Shown here: positions 20,215 through 30,446 of the stretch, piece after piece
Position numbering within the stretch: position 1 is the stretch's first letter
How the letters are laid out: the number at the start of each line of letters is the position of its first letter
Position numbers and translations under genes: made by a program
DNA from: Fragum whitleyi
Lineage: Eukaryota; Mollusca; Bivalvia; Cardiida; Cardiidae
Reading direction: 5' to 3'
DNA: 64,000 nucleotides
Assembly (NCBI GenBank): GCA_948146395.1
Contig: OX411552.1
Coordinates: forward strand, 50,148,258 to 50,212,257
Notes under the pieces: generated by a model
Database searches by the model: none
What the model saw: only the letters and a program-made list of their open reading frames with translations
What the model was told of the DNA's origin: nothing

Positions 20215-20895
20215 CATTAAGGCCCCTTTTCCCGTGATATGGCATTAATTCTTCCCATTTTCAATAGACTACATTCTCATGACCTAACAAACATTCTGAC
20301 CAAGTTTCATGAAGATTGGACCATATTTGTGGCTTCTAGAGTGTAAACAAGAAATTTGTCATAAAGGCCCCTTTTCCCTTGATATAGCACAGATCCTTTC
20401 CATTTGAGCAATTTTTTGAAGGGATCACCCAAGGGATTTTTCTGCCAAATTTGGTTGATTTTGACTCATAAGTTTAGGAGGAGATGTGTTTTAAAGAAAT
20501 TGTTGACAAAATTGTCATTAAGGCCCCTTTTCCCGTGATATGGCATGAATCCTTCCCATTTTCAAAACAGTTCATCCGCATGACCTAACAAACATTCTGA
20601 CCAAGTTTCATGAAGATTGGACCATATTTGTGGCTTCTAGAGTGTAAACAAGAAATTTGTCATTAAGGCCCCTTTTCCCGTGATAAAGCACAGATCCTTC
20701 CCATTTGAGCAATTTTTACAAGAGACCACCCAAGGAATATTTCTGCCAAGTTTGGTTGATTTTGACTCCTTAGTTTAGGAGGAGATGTGTTTTAAAGAAA
20801 AAGTTGACGCCTTGACAGACAGATGGACAGACGGACGCCGGACATTGATCGATCACAATAGCTCCCTTGAGCACTTCCTGCTTAGGTGAGCTAAA
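20215..20895 (+). repeat. Tandem repeat with 'aaggccccttttcccgtgat' monomers and hairpin tail
   Basis: Two composite units contain 'gtcattaaggccccttttcc', 'aacattctgaccaagtttca' and 'gtggcttctagagtgtaaac'. The tail at 20812-20895 has GACAGACGGACGCCGGAC, 'gatcacaatagctc' and a final 'aggtgagctaaaa'. The inverted counterpart with more units is 43661-44960. Confidence 0.75.
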
Positions 20896-21485
20896 AACTA
20901 AGAACCGTAGAGAGTTAACGAGGATTTTGTAATTAATTTTTTCAATAATTTTCATTTTTCCCCTTTTCCCGTGAAGCTCGACAGATTGGACCCATTTTCG
21001 AAGGAACCATCTTTGAAATAGTACATGTTCAATCATTCTGAGCAAGTTTGAAGTAAATCGGATGAAAACTGTGGACTTTAAAGTGTTAACATGGATTTTC
21101 TTATTAGATTTTAAGTACACTCCTTTTCCAATGGCGCTTGATGGATCTGACCCATTTATGAAACCTTCCTTGTGATGGTCCAATCATTCTGAGCAAGTTT
21201 GAAATCAATCAGTTGAAAACTTTAGAATTTAGAGCTTTAACCAGGATTTTCTGATTAAATTTTCATTTGGCCCTGCTTTTCCCATTGACAGATCTGACCT
21301 TTTTTCGAAAGAAACAATCCTTGTGATGGTCCAATCATTCTGACCAAGTAAGAAGACAATCTGATGAAATCTGTGGACTCTAGTAGAGCATTAACAAGCA
21401 AAAGTAAACAGACAGACAGATGGACGTCAGACAGGAAAACCGGTATTGCAATAGCTCTTCTGACCTTTGGTCAGTTAAGAGCTAA
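20896..21485 (-). repeat. Tandem repeat, about 150-bp monomer ('caatcattctgagcaagttt' family)
   Basis: Units share 'ccaatcattctgagcaagtt', 'gatgaaaactgtggacttta' and 'ccttttcccgtg'. They end in a GACAGACAGATGGACG block (21408-21430) and 'ccggtattgcaatagctctt'. The opposite orientation occurs at 27240-28290 inside ATMIN intron 2. Confidence 0.7.
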
Positions 21486-21722
21486 CAAGATGTGTTTGTG
21501 AAACACTAATGCCCCCGTTACAGCAATTTCTTTTCAAAGTTTGACCTTGACAGATGACCTTGACCTTGTCACATGACCTTGACTTTGGTATAAAAAGATG
21601 CGTATCATTGAAATCTATCATCATGCCAAATATGAGCCTTGTATCTTGAATAGGCTTGAAGATATTGGCAATGTTAAGTTTTTTGGTTAAGTTTTGCAGA
21701 CAGACAGACGGACAGACAGACG
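21486..21722. repeat. 'aacaagatgtgtttgtgaaacac' repeat, copy 2
   Basis: It matches 19373-19650 from 'aacaagatgtgtttgtgaaa' through 'gaagatattggcaa' into a GACAGACGGACAGACAGACGG block. The right end is truncated relative to copy 1. Confidence 0.8.
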
Positions 21723-21907
21723 GAATCAGCACTGGAATTCCAATCAATGTGGTGTAGATAAGGTATATCATATTTAGTTCCTGAGTGACCAAAATGATGT
21801 GTATACAGCTTAACGCTTGTCCAATTTTTATATTTTTGGTTGCTCAACAACAATTTATTTGGATTAACACGCCTCTCCGGGTGGTTATCTTTCCACAAAA
21901 AGTGTTC
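21722..21907 (-). other. Possible degraded coding fragment, family unknown
   Basis: A minus-strand frame without stops reads NEHFLWKDNHPERRVNPNKL, later KYKNWTSVKLYTHHFGHSG and DIPYLHHIDWNSSADS, then runs straight into microsatellite translation. Its composition (W, H, Y and charged residues) is unlike the repeats around it, so it may be a remnant of an exon or transposon ORF. I see no splice sites that make a gene and do not recognise the family. Confidence 0.2.
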
Positions 21908-22053
21908 ATTTCAAAGACAATGTCACATGATAATAACTGCATAGAACAAAAGAAGGGATGATATGTCTTCATTTTGAAACATTTGTCACTTGGAATAAAA
22001 CATTAGAAATGTATAATCTTATTTCTTGAAAATTGGATTTTATGCTCTTTGTG

Positions 22054-22215
22054 TATGCAGAAATGGTTCCCCATGACAACCACTCAGATTTTGATGACGT
22101 CATTGATACCTATGCCGAAGTCCCCCCTTCCTTCATATGTAATGGTTGCGCTTTCAGACGACAGAATTTAATCAACTTTAACACACTTGAAATTCCGCTG
22201 TGGCCCCATATTTGA
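22054..22215 (+). other. Possible orphan terminal exon, family unknown
   Basis: After 'tttgtgtatgcag', a good acceptor, an open frame reads MVPHDNHSDFDDVIDTYAE, then VPPSFICNGCAFRRQNLI and ends NTLEIPLWPHI before TGA at 22213. The acidic, non-repetitive composition and acceptor make it look like a last exon or a fragment of one, but no upstream exon is visible on this strand. Confidence 0.25.
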
Positions 22216-22331
22216 TTGTCAACCTTTGCAAAATAGTTCACAGATAATTTTTTGTGAATGGGCATGCTGCAATACTCTGTCCTTAAATGATAATTACTGT
22301 AGTGATCGACATTTGGAAGACTTATGACTAG

Positions 22332-22408
22332 GTGCCTGGTAAGATCAGTTGGTAGAGTGCCTTGCTAGTGTTCCGGGGGTCGTGGGTTCGGGTCCCATGT
22401 CGGGCACA
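22332..22408 (+). tRNA. tRNA-like sequence 1 (probable pseudogene/SINE head)
   Basis: The sequence GTGCCTGGTAAGATC...CGGGCAC can pair as a 7-bp acceptor stem with one mismatch or wobble. It has a box A-like 'gatcagttggtagagtg' and box B 'ggttcgggtccc'. The anticodon arm is poor (one mismatch, one wobble) with AGT in the anticodon position. It lies in a roughly 220-bp unit that starts 'gtagtgatcga' and is repeated once, so it is probably a tRNA-derived repeat rather than a working gene. Confidence 0.5.
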
Positions 22409-22552
22409 ACTATTCCTCTAAAGTTACTTCAATGGTGTCGGAAGTAAACAAAGAACGCTGGGTTTGCCCTTTTGGAAGCGGTATGAGACCGATTCCAATT
22501 GGTTAATAGGGGGAGGAGTGTAGTGATCGATAGTGGGTAGACTCATGACCAG

Positions 22553-22628
22553 GTGCCCGGTTAGCTCAGTCGGTAGAGCGCCGTGCTAGTGTTCCGGGGG
22601 TCGTGAGTTCAAGTCCCATGTTGGGCAC
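22553..22628 (+). tRNA. tRNA-like sequence 2 (probable pseudogene/SINE head)
   Basis: GTGCCCG at the 5' end pairs with TGGGCAC at the 3' end. Box A 'tagctcagtcggtagagc' is canonical, and box B 'gagttcaagtccc' is near canonical. The anticodon-stem defect and AGT position are as in the copy at 22332. The second unit of the tandem pair; the downstream sequence diverges after 'ttttcctctatag'. Confidence 0.55.
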
Positions 22629-22697
22629 AACTTTTCCTCTATAGTTTTTTCATTACACTATAATAATCAAAAGACTGAAGTCTCCATATTTTAATGT

Positions 22698-22915
22698 ATG
22701 TAGCCGGGTAGATTATAAGGGGTGTTTGTACTGCCTTGTCGTACAAGCTAGTTTTTATAACGACGTGGTAGAGCATTTGCTTAGGGATGTAGAGGTCCCA
22801 GGTTCGAATCCCAAGGACCTCTACATCCCTTGGCGAATGCTCTACCACGTTCCTATTAAAGCTAGCTTGAACGGCAAGGCAGTACAAACACCCCTTATAA
22901 TCAAACCGGCTACAT
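22698..22915. repeat. tRNA-derived foldback (about 100-bp arms)
   Basis: The left arm 'tgtagccgggtagattataa', 'ggggtgtttgtactgccttg', 'gtggtagagcatttgc', 'gatgtagaggtcc' is mirrored by the right arm 'ggacctctacatcc', 'gaatgctctaccacg', 'caaggcagtacaaacacccc', 'ttataatc' and 'ccggctaca'. The arms contain a box A-like 'gtggtagagcat', and the loop is an intact box B, 'aggttcgaatccc'. ORFs on both strands here (22639-22935 and 22726-23049) are consequences of the palindrome. Confidence 0.88.
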
Positions 22916-22919
22916 GTAA

Positions 22920-23472
22920 AATATTGATTTACCAAAATTGTAATTCAAGTGTGTATGGGGCACGGGGGGGCGGGGGGGGGGGGGAGCATCACCTGATTCA
23001 GGATGGACAGACAGCAATTTCTAATTGTCTGAGGTTAATATACCTCTGAATTTGTAACACTCATTTACCTTCACAAAAACTAAAAATGCTTTAAAATTAC
23101 ATTAATTCAGATCGTTAAGAAATAACGAAAACCTACAGAGATTTCCTTGCAAACAAGCTGTGAGTCACTGAACAACGAAATCCCAAGATGGAAAACTAGC
23201 TGGTACTTTGGACAGTGATAACAAGCAGGGTACCAATCAAGGAATTGATGTTTGAAATACGGAAATATTAGTTCTCCCAGTTGTATTTCTATCTAATTAT
23301 TTTACCCTATTTCTGTCATTTTTTATTTCGAAGAGATTTTGGGACAAAGTCGAAAACTCTGGATGGGCTTATCGTTGTCTTTTATGTTGACCAGCTGGTT
23401 GAAAGTTTTGATGCATATCTATTAAAGGGCGTGTCTATTCTTCCAGCAGTCGGCATTTAGCCGCAGCAAAAA
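22920..23472. promoter_or_regulatory. Region upstream of ATMIN: probable promoter and 5'UTR, boundaries unknown
   Basis: It begins with a G-rich run (22963-22984) next to the foldback. The stretch 23100-23472 is non-repetitive. 'ttctattcttccag' at 23438-23451 could be a splice acceptor for a 5'UTR exon. No TATA box is convincing, so promoter placement is inference from the start codon at 23473. Confidence 0.35.
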
Positions 23473-23631
23473 ATGTCAACAGACGACCGGGTTCACAAAG
23501 TTTTTCCCAAAAAAGAGCAGATTCTCGCAGTAAAGAGAAATGTGTCATGTTCGGTTGAGGGCTGTACAAAAACATTTTTGCATGAAGGAATGTTAAAGAT
23601 GCATTTGGTGAAATCACATGGCATTATAAAT
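23473..23631 (+). CDS. ATMIN: ATMIN exon 1: start codon and zinc finger 1
   Basis: ATG in context 'gcaaaaaatgtc' begins MSTDDRVHKVFPKKEQ. Finger 1 uses C26, C31, H44 and H49 (SCSVEGCTKTF then LKMHLVKSHG), matching the first finger of ATMIN, where 'NMHLVKSH' is a signature. The exon ends AAT|GTAAGT, phase 0, 53 codons. The ATG chosen is the only one in frame in the exon upstream of the finger; an extra N-terminal exon cannot be excluded because the human protein has a longer leader. Confidence 0.92.
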
Positions 23632-23639
23632 GTAAGTTA

Positions 23640-25087
23640 AGAATAGAACGTAGGGAATAGTAATCGGACAAACCGTTTTCGGATTTAGAATTATTATACT
23701 TTTCATGTAAGCCATCTTTGCAAGTCATTGAAAAAATAATTCTTCATTTATTGATAATCACAAGTTTTCTAACAAATACTGGCCCAACATAACTTCTCCT
23801 TTTGATACATCTGCAAATCACAATAGGAGGGAAAACTTCTCATCTCATTTAAAATCTCAATATTTTGTCATGGATCATACTTCATATTTAGCTCAACTGG
23901 CCGCGGTGTCCATCCAGCATCCTTATGTGTTTCTGTAGGGGTTTGCTCTCAATTCGTCTAAACTCATCTGAATGCCATTAGTAAGTGTGATTAAATGAAA
24001 TAAGTTTCAGAATCTTTATCTCTTTATTTATCAAAGTTAATTTCGTTCTTTTTTTCTTATTAATATCTCTTTTTCAAACTGGACATCTAAAAGCCAATGG
24101 AGCAGTACAGGCCCTTTTATGGCCTCTTTTCATGAGATTCTTTATTCAGATGCTCTTCAAACTGGCTTAGGATGATTGTGGCAACATAAGGAATGTTAGT
24201 GTATCTATCTATATATACTGCCTGACTCCCCTTTCGGGTATTACTGGCAGGTGTATGTGTCTATCAAATTTTATCTGGAACATTTCTCTCATATTATGTG
24301 ATGGATTTCTTCCCCATCACAAGTAGATGAGCCATTAAAAAAAAATCAGACAGTATCAAGCTTGGAGGTGAAATGTTGAAATTGAGCTTATTCATGGCAT
24401 TTAGAAATGATTATTCTTCATTATGAAAGAAGCAAGGTCAAGGTGTTGATGATAAAATTTTGAGGAATCATCAGCAGTAACTGTTGTTCTTGGACAATTG
24501 TCTTGTTATGTCACTTATCTTGTTATGTCACACAGATCTTTCATGCCATAGGGTTTTCAAGGGATTGAGTAGAGCTGAGCATCCCATTAACCCTATGATT
24601 TATAGATTAAACCATAGATTAAAAATCTTTCTCCCAAGGGATAGAAAATATTGAAGACAATAAAGATATTGCTTGTAACACACAATTCTTCAGTTTATTC
24701 AGGATGTTTTTTAAAGCTTTTATTCTTCAATGGGGTTTAAAATTGGAATATTTGAAATTCATAATTGGTTAAGCTAGAGGTATTGTGAGAAGAGTAAAGC
24801 AGCCCTGCATTCAGGATCACAAAACAGTGCAAACAATTTTTTCATCTTACCCTGCTTTGCATGTTCACTTTGCAGGGCTGGGCTTGTGCTTGAATTAAAA
24901 TGATGGGAGTTATTGACTCCTTTAACATTAAATTCTGGGGGTCAAAACTGATTTTAAAGTGATCAAAATATCAAAAAGTGCAAAACATGAGTAGGATTTT
25001 GTGGGTTTAGGTGCCTTTTTACCTTTTTTTTAAATACATGAAGAAATCCATTTATATGCAAAATTTTCTTTGTATTTAAGATGATTT
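23640..25087. other. ATMIN intron 1, left part
   Basis: AT-rich intronic sequence. I identify no genes and no repeat family shared with other places in the window. Confidence 0.5.
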
Positions 25088-25935
25088 TTAGCTCCACTGG
25101 CTGAAAGCCACTGGGGCTATTGTCATGGCGTTGTGTCCGGCGTCAATGCGTCCGGTCGTAAACTTTTTCTTTAAAAATCTTCTCCTCAGAAACTACTGGA
25201 TGGATTTCAACCAAACTTCACAGAAATGATCCTTGGGTGACCCTCTTTCGAAGTTGTTCAAGAAATTTTGATCCAATGAAAAACATGGATTTAATGGGCG
25301 TGGCTTATTTCCAAATATGGTAAAAAAATGAGTTTTCTCAGATTCTAATAGATGGATACCAATGAAATTTTACATGAATGATCCTTGGGTGACCCTTTAT
25401 CAGTGTAAAAAAAATATTGTGATCGGATGAAAAATGTGCATTTTATGGGCGGAGGTCATTTCTCTATATGTTATATAGTGGAAACTTTGAAAATCATTTT
25501 CTCAGAATATAACTGATGGATATCAACAAAATTTCACTGTAATGATCTTTGAGTGACCCTTTATAAGTCTACCAAATATTATTGTGATCGGATGAAAAAT
25601 GTGAATTTTATTGGCGGAGGTCATTTCTCAAAATGTTATATAGTGGAAACTTTGAAAATCATTTTCTCAGAATATAATTGATGGATATCAATCAAACTTC
25701 ATTTGTAAGATCCTTGGGTGACCCATTTTCATGCAAGCAAAAATTATTGTCATTGGATGAAAAATATGTCTTTTATGGGTGGAGGTCATTTCTCTATGTT
25801 TTAACTAACTTTGAAAATCATTTTCAACATCAGTAGAACCCCAAAAATCTAAAAAATCTAGTCAAAACTTTTATTTGCTTTTCAAGAATTTCAAGCTTGT
25901 GAAGCGACTCAAGCCATTCATGGCTTTCTAGTTTT
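25088..25935 (+). repeat. Tandem array, inverted relative of 18345-20214
   Basis: It opens with the terminal hairpin 'agctccactggctgaaagcc' / 'actggggctattgtcatgg', then units with 'cagaaactactggatggatt', 'gatccttgggtgaccct', 'gatcggatgaaaaatgtg' and 'ggtcatttctctatatgtta'. It ends 'caagccattcatggctttctag'. Relative to 18345-20214 it is head to head across ATMIN exon 1. Confidence 0.82.
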
Positions 25936-26138
25936 AAATTTCCAAGGGATAAATTCTAATTTTGACCATAATAGATTTCTCACAAGTGGGTCACACTGAC
26001 CCCCAGGGAGAAATTTTAAAGGGTCAAAATAAGATATTTTCAGATTGGGGGGGGGGGGGGGGGGGGTGTCATAAACCTGGTTTATGGGTCAAACACAAGC
26101 CCTGGTAAAGTAGAGAAATTACGACCTTTATATTGTAG
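25936..26138. other. ATMIN intron 1, right part with 20-base G run
   Basis: Contains a homopolymeric G run at 26047-26066, about 70 bp upstream of the exon 2 acceptor. Such runs on the sense strand could form G-quadruplexes, and they are also error-prone in assemblies. Confidence 0.6.
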
Positions 26139-26276
26139 AATGAGAATGACAGACGGCTTAGCAGTAAAACCCATAAAAAAGCATCGGACATTAAATACAT
26201 GTTCTTCTGCCCTGAACAGGACTGTAAATATACACCTGGAGGGAAACATTTCTCATCTTTCCATTTATTAAAGCAG
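26139..26276 (+). CDS. ATMIN: ATMIN exon 2: first half of zinc finger 2
   Basis: The exon encodes NENDRRLSSKTHKKASDIKY then MFFCPEQDCKYTPGGKHFSS and FHLLKQ (residues 54-99). C77 and C82 are the cysteines of finger 2; its histidines (H100, H105) start the next exon, so the finger is split by an intron. The order 'C-P-x-x-x-C ... F-S-x-F-x-L-x-K-Q' matches ATMIN finger 2. The acceptor is 'tttatattgtag' and the donor CAG|GTAAGG, phase 0 on both sides. At 138 bp it falls below most ORF cut-offs. Confidence 0.9.
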
Positions 26277-26741
26277 GTAAGGCAATTTTACTAGTGAACA
26301 AAAAGTTTCAACTTTTTTTGAGAATGAATGAAATTTATTAAATAATTTTTTTATACATTAGAGGTACAGAAAAGAGGGGACAAAGCCAAAATCTTTTGTA
26401 AGATCTTTCTTTCTCAGTGACACTCTATGTTGTGGGTACTCATTTAAAATTGTCTTGACCAGACAATTCCAATGAGTATCCACAATATAGGATTTGTGAA
26501 AGTATTGTTGAAATATTTTTATTTGAAATCCAAAATACCCCCCTCTATCTGACACATTCCAGGGAAAAGACTTGCTGGGGCCAAGCCAGCCATAGCCTCA
26601 AAATATTGGACTGGTTCCCTGAATTTTTCAAGAAAGTGCACATACCATTAAATGTTAATTATTGAATTTTAAGTAAGCCCCAAACATAAAGTGCCAGTCT
26701 TTTCTCCGAATTTAATAATTTTGTGTAAAAATAACTATTTC

Positions 26742-26977
26742 TTAACCCTTGTCACGCTGAATAAATTTTGGTTATAAGTTTTTATCAAAATCAAAGGGCA
26801 AAAAGCACTGAAAGTCTTAACTGTAGGTTAAAAAACTAAATCTATTGACAATTATGGTTTGAAAGTGAGAAACAGGTGGTGTAGACTAACATCAGACTGC
26901 ACATATGTGCAGGCTGAGGTTTGTCTATAGCTCCTGCAAAGGCAGGAATATTCTGGGTTCAGCATGATTAGGGTTAA
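26742..26977. mobile_element. piggyBac-like MITE family B, copy 3 (intact TTAA ends)
   Basis: It starts TTAACCCTTGTCACGCTGAA, ends 'ttcagcatgattagggttaa', and has the internal palindrome 'catcagactgcacatatgtg' / 'caggctgaggtttgtc'. It lies in ATMIN intron 2. Confidence 0.88.
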
Positions 26978-27239
26978 TAAATTTTAGTTTATTGACAATA
27001 TGAAACTTAAGCATGCAATGTGAACAGCCAGACAGTTGACAGATCACTGCTGTCAATCAAAAAATCAATAGACCAAACAAATCAGTTATTTAAACATGAT
27101 TGCAATAATGATCTCTGTCATTTTCCGTCATTTTGTTCCAAATATATTGAAAGACTTAGAAAATGCAAAAATAAAGGATCCATATTTTTTCATTTATTTT
27201 CTACTGACCAAACATCAGAACAGCTAAAGTGATACAGGT

Positions 27240-28300
27240 TTTCCATCTGGTGTCTAGCTATCTGGTCAACTGTCTATCCGTCTGTTAACTTTTGCTTGTT
27301 GATGCTCTAGAGTCCACAGTTTTTATCTTAAAACTTGGTCAGAATGATTGGACCATCACAAGGATCGTTCCTTTCCAAAATGAATCTGCTCCGTCTAGCG
27401 TCATGGGAAAAGGAGCCTAATGAAATTTTAATTAGAAAATTCTGTTAACGCTCTATAGTCAACAGTTAACATCCCATTATCTTCAAACTTGCCCAGAATG
27501 ATTGTACCATAATGAGGATTGTTCCTTTCAAAAATGGGATCAATTGGTCAAGCATCTCATGAAAAGGGGCCATATGAAAATTTAACTAGAAAATACCCCA
27601 CAAACTCCACAAACTTGCCCAGAATGGATCTTCCTTTAGAAAATGGGTTAGATCCAACAAGCGTCACAGGAAAAGGGGCCAAACAAAGATTTAGGTAGAA
27701 AATCCTGGTTAACACTCTAGAGTCCACAGTTTTCATCATATTTTTTTCTCTTCAAACTTGCTCAGTATGATTATAGGTTCCTTTTGAAAATGGGCCAGGC
27801 AAAAGAGACCAATTCAATGAGGAAATCCTTGTCAACGCTCTAAAGTACACAGTTTTCATCTGATTGTCTTCAAACTTGCTCAGAATGATTGTACTAGAAC
27901 AGAGATCGTTCCTTCTGAAAATGGGCCAGGTCTGTCAAGCGTCACAGGGATAAAGGGGCCAAATGAAAAATAAATTGAAAAATCCTTGTTAACACTCTTT
28001 GAGTCCTCATTATTCATCTGATTGACTTCAAACTTGGTCAGATTGATTGTACGAATACAATGGTTGTTCTTTTCCAAAATGGGCCTGATCTGTCAAGCTT
28101 CACAGGAAAAGGGGCCTAATGACAATTTAATTAAAAGGTTTTGTTAATGCCCTGAAGTCCACAGATTCCATCCGATTGTCTTCAACCTGGCTCAGAATGA
28201 TTGTACTACACAAGGACCATCCCTTACAGGGCCAAATCTTGAAGAATAAAAGGAAAAAGGGGCCTTATAAAAATTTGATTAGAGAAATATAAGATAAGAG
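27240..28300 (+). repeat. Tandem array, about 150-bp monomer, inverted relative of 20896-21485
   Basis: Six to seven units contain 'gctctagagtccacagtttt', 'cttcaaacttgctcagaatg', 'tccttt(c/t)gaaaatgggcc' and 'cacaggaaaaggggcc'. It begins with a short 'tggtcaactgtctatccgtctg' block. No gene. Diverged sequence continues to about 28640 ('aaaaaggggccttaatg'). Confidence 0.78.
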
Positions 28301-28639
28301 AGTCCTCTATAGCAGTCTAGCTAATTGACTTAAATTTCAAAATACTGATTGGATTGCGTTTGAATTTTTTACATTCTTACAAATTACGTCAATATGTAAA
28401 AACTGCATCATAGAAAAAGGGGCCTTAATGTAAACTTCCTTATTAACAAAACTCCTCTTTATAAATGAATTCATTTATGTGAACCTTTAACAGAAGATTC
28501 CATTTCCAATGAATATGTGCATTCGTGACTGTCAAGTTATATGCCCCATGATGGTAAAAAGGGCCTTTTTGTATATATATTGTGAACACAACTCTTTCAA
28601 TTCATTAAACTTTGATTGACAGAAAAATATATGGGATGC

Positions 28640-29000
28640 AGGGCTTGGCTAATTATTCAGATGAGTGCTTTAGATCCATTTTGGCCTCTTGTTAGGGTCA
28701 AGGTCAAGCTGTAGGTCAAAATCCTTTGGGCTCAGTGCCAATTATCTTTGGACTCTCATACATTGTAGAGGCATTTATGTTCCACGGCCACACATGTTTG
28801 GATTATACTTAGTAGCCATAAATAATAAACAAACAGGACATTTCACACTGTGTTAAATTTGAGAAGTAATGAATTTTCTGTTTTCTTTACCATTCCAAGT
28901 CAGTAGATAGATGTTGTTTAAGACTGATCTTTGATTACCAATCATTTTATTAGTGTGAGTACAAATAGGAATATCATAAAATAATTGTTTCTAATTGTAG
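28640..29000. other. ATMIN intron 2, right end
   Basis: Nothing coding. The stretch 28670-28800 begins 'tccattttggcctcttgtta', a further fragment of the array class. The exon 3 acceptor tract is 'gtttctaattgtag'. Confidence 0.45.
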
Positions 29001-29233
29001 CATTTTATGAAAATGCATGCAGATAAGAAGTACTTCTGTCAAAAGTGTGAAAAAGGGTTCAGTGAACAGCGGTTTTTACGTCAACATGAAGACCAGTGTG
29101 GTAAACTGTATACTTGTGGCTCGTGTCCTGTATTTTACACAACACGTGAGGCGCTGATGACACACTGTAAGAGACAAAGGCATACTTATCCAGAAGAGTA
29201 TAAGAGAAAGGATGAAGAAAAAGAGGAGAAAAG
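29001..29233 (+). CDS. ATMIN: ATMIN exon 3: zinc fingers 2 (end), 3 and 4
   Basis: The exon begins HFMKMHADKKYFCQKC (residues 100-115). H100/H105 complete finger 2. Finger 3 is C2HC (C112, C115, H128, C132; 'RQHEDQCGK' parallels the 'RHAEDCGK' of ATMIN). Finger 4 is C138, C141, H154, H160 (TCGSCPVFYTTREALMTH). A basic/acidic tail follows (YKRKDEEKEEK). The acceptor is 'ctaattgtag' and the donor AAAAG|GTAATC, phase 2, completing AGA with exon 4. The four-finger block is the most conserved part of ATMIN and is essentially full here. In ATMIN these fingers bind DNA, for example at the DYNLL1 promoter. Confidence 0.93.
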
Positions 29234-29452
29234 GTAATCAGAGAAACAGTTAGCAAGGATAGTTGTTTCAGTATACGATTAATTAATCTTTCATTAAGTG
29301 AACTGCGAAAACTATATATTCACAGAGGAATTTAGCTTTTGTTCATCATGATATGAAAGCTTAATCAATCTTGACACAAATGAAAAAATATCATTCTATC
29401 TCTTGAATGCAAAAATGCAACAAAATGTGAAAATTTTAGGACAATTTTTCTT

Positions 29453-29622
29453 ATGGTAGTAGACCTATAATAGTTACGCAAAGTTTCAGAACTCATGAAC
29501 CTTCACAATATTGACTAAGGTTTCCAAATGAAAATCATTACTGATGATTAGGAATCCTTGGTTAACACTGTTAAAGTTCATTACTTCCAAAACATTGCTG
29601 AACTTTTATGGGTCCACTACCT
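29453..29622. mobile_element. Palindromic MITE, copy 1 ('ggtagtggaacc' family)
   Basis: Imperfect inverted repeat: 'atggtagtagacctataata' faces 'ttatgggtccactacctt', and inner parts 'gactaaggtttcc' face 'ggaatccttggtt'. It matches the better preserved palindrome at 54300-54461 ('cttaacactgttaaagt', 'attacttccraaacattgc'). It lies in ATMIN intron 3. Confidence 0.75.
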
Positions 29623-29874
29623 TCATTTGGTTATAAATACTAGGCAACATCATGTCATCTTGCGTTTAAAGGGCCACACTCTGATGAACTCAAATAAAGG
29701 TGAATTAACAAAAGCAGGATATAATTAGTGGTGGTTTCACTGGTTTGGCGGTAAGACTCAATGATAATCTACCGATATTTCTAGACAATCCACAGAAAAG
29801 CTTTAGAGAATTTCAGAAATTTTTAAAGTGCTTACTGCATATAAAAGCCCTGTGACAATTCAAATTAGTACACA

Positions 29875-30432
29875 CTGTATAGGGTTTTAATGAGAAACAA
29901 TGTTTTACCTTTTCTTTTGTGCACATGATGGTGTAAAACATATAAATGGAATAAGAAGAATTACTCAGAACTTTATTCACAATAGAACTCATATGTCTTG
30001 GCTTTACTGTGAACACAGATAGCTCTGCCCATTTATGACATCATACATCATCCTGAGCAGGAAGGTTGATGCTTTTGACATCACATAATACCAACATGCT
30101 AATTGTCACACTTTGTTTAATGTGAAATTCTCCTAATGTCACTATTATAACTTAATTATTAACTTTGCACCCAGAAAATTGTAATTCAACTATTTTACAT
30201 CCTGAAAAGGGTAATAAACTGATTTCAGAATTGTTATTATGTTAGAATTGATATAATTCCTTTTTCTTGTTGATGTGTCCATGATCAAAGTCTGATGGGG
30301 GAGAAGATATGCAAATCAAAATCCTTGGGTTCCACCCTCAGATTTTACCTTTCACATATAACTCCTCCTCCATCAGACTTTATTCATAGACACATTAATG
30401 TAAAAATGAAATTATTTCATAATCATTCTATT
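29875..30432 (+). repeat. Interspersed repeat E, copy 2 (empty hAT site)
   Basis: It aligns with 4915-6172 minus the hAT element. The sequence 'actgtgaacacagata' here corresponds to the joined flanks of the hAT insertion in copy 1. It includes the pair 'gtctgatgg' / 'ccatcagac', and ends 'atgaaattatttcataat' about 15 bp before the exon 4 acceptor. The ATG at 30295 that opens a longer frame into exon 4 lies in this repeat and is not used. Confidence 0.75.
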
Positions 30433-30446
30433 TCATTTATCTACAG

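Noticed and set aside
22332..22628. Calling functional tRNA-Thr (AGT) genes
   Set aside because: The anticodon stem contains a mismatch and wobble in both copies, and the sequences are embedded in a duplicated repeat unit.
22639..23049. Two overlapping frames of about 100 codons on opposite strands with similar sequences
   Set aside because: Caused by the tRNA-derived palindrome, which reads alike on both strands.
30295..30446. Upstream ATG giving a 789-codon frame into ATMIN exon 4
   Set aside because: It lies in interspersed repeat E and in the intron; the acceptor at 30446 joins exactly in phase with the zinc-finger exon.
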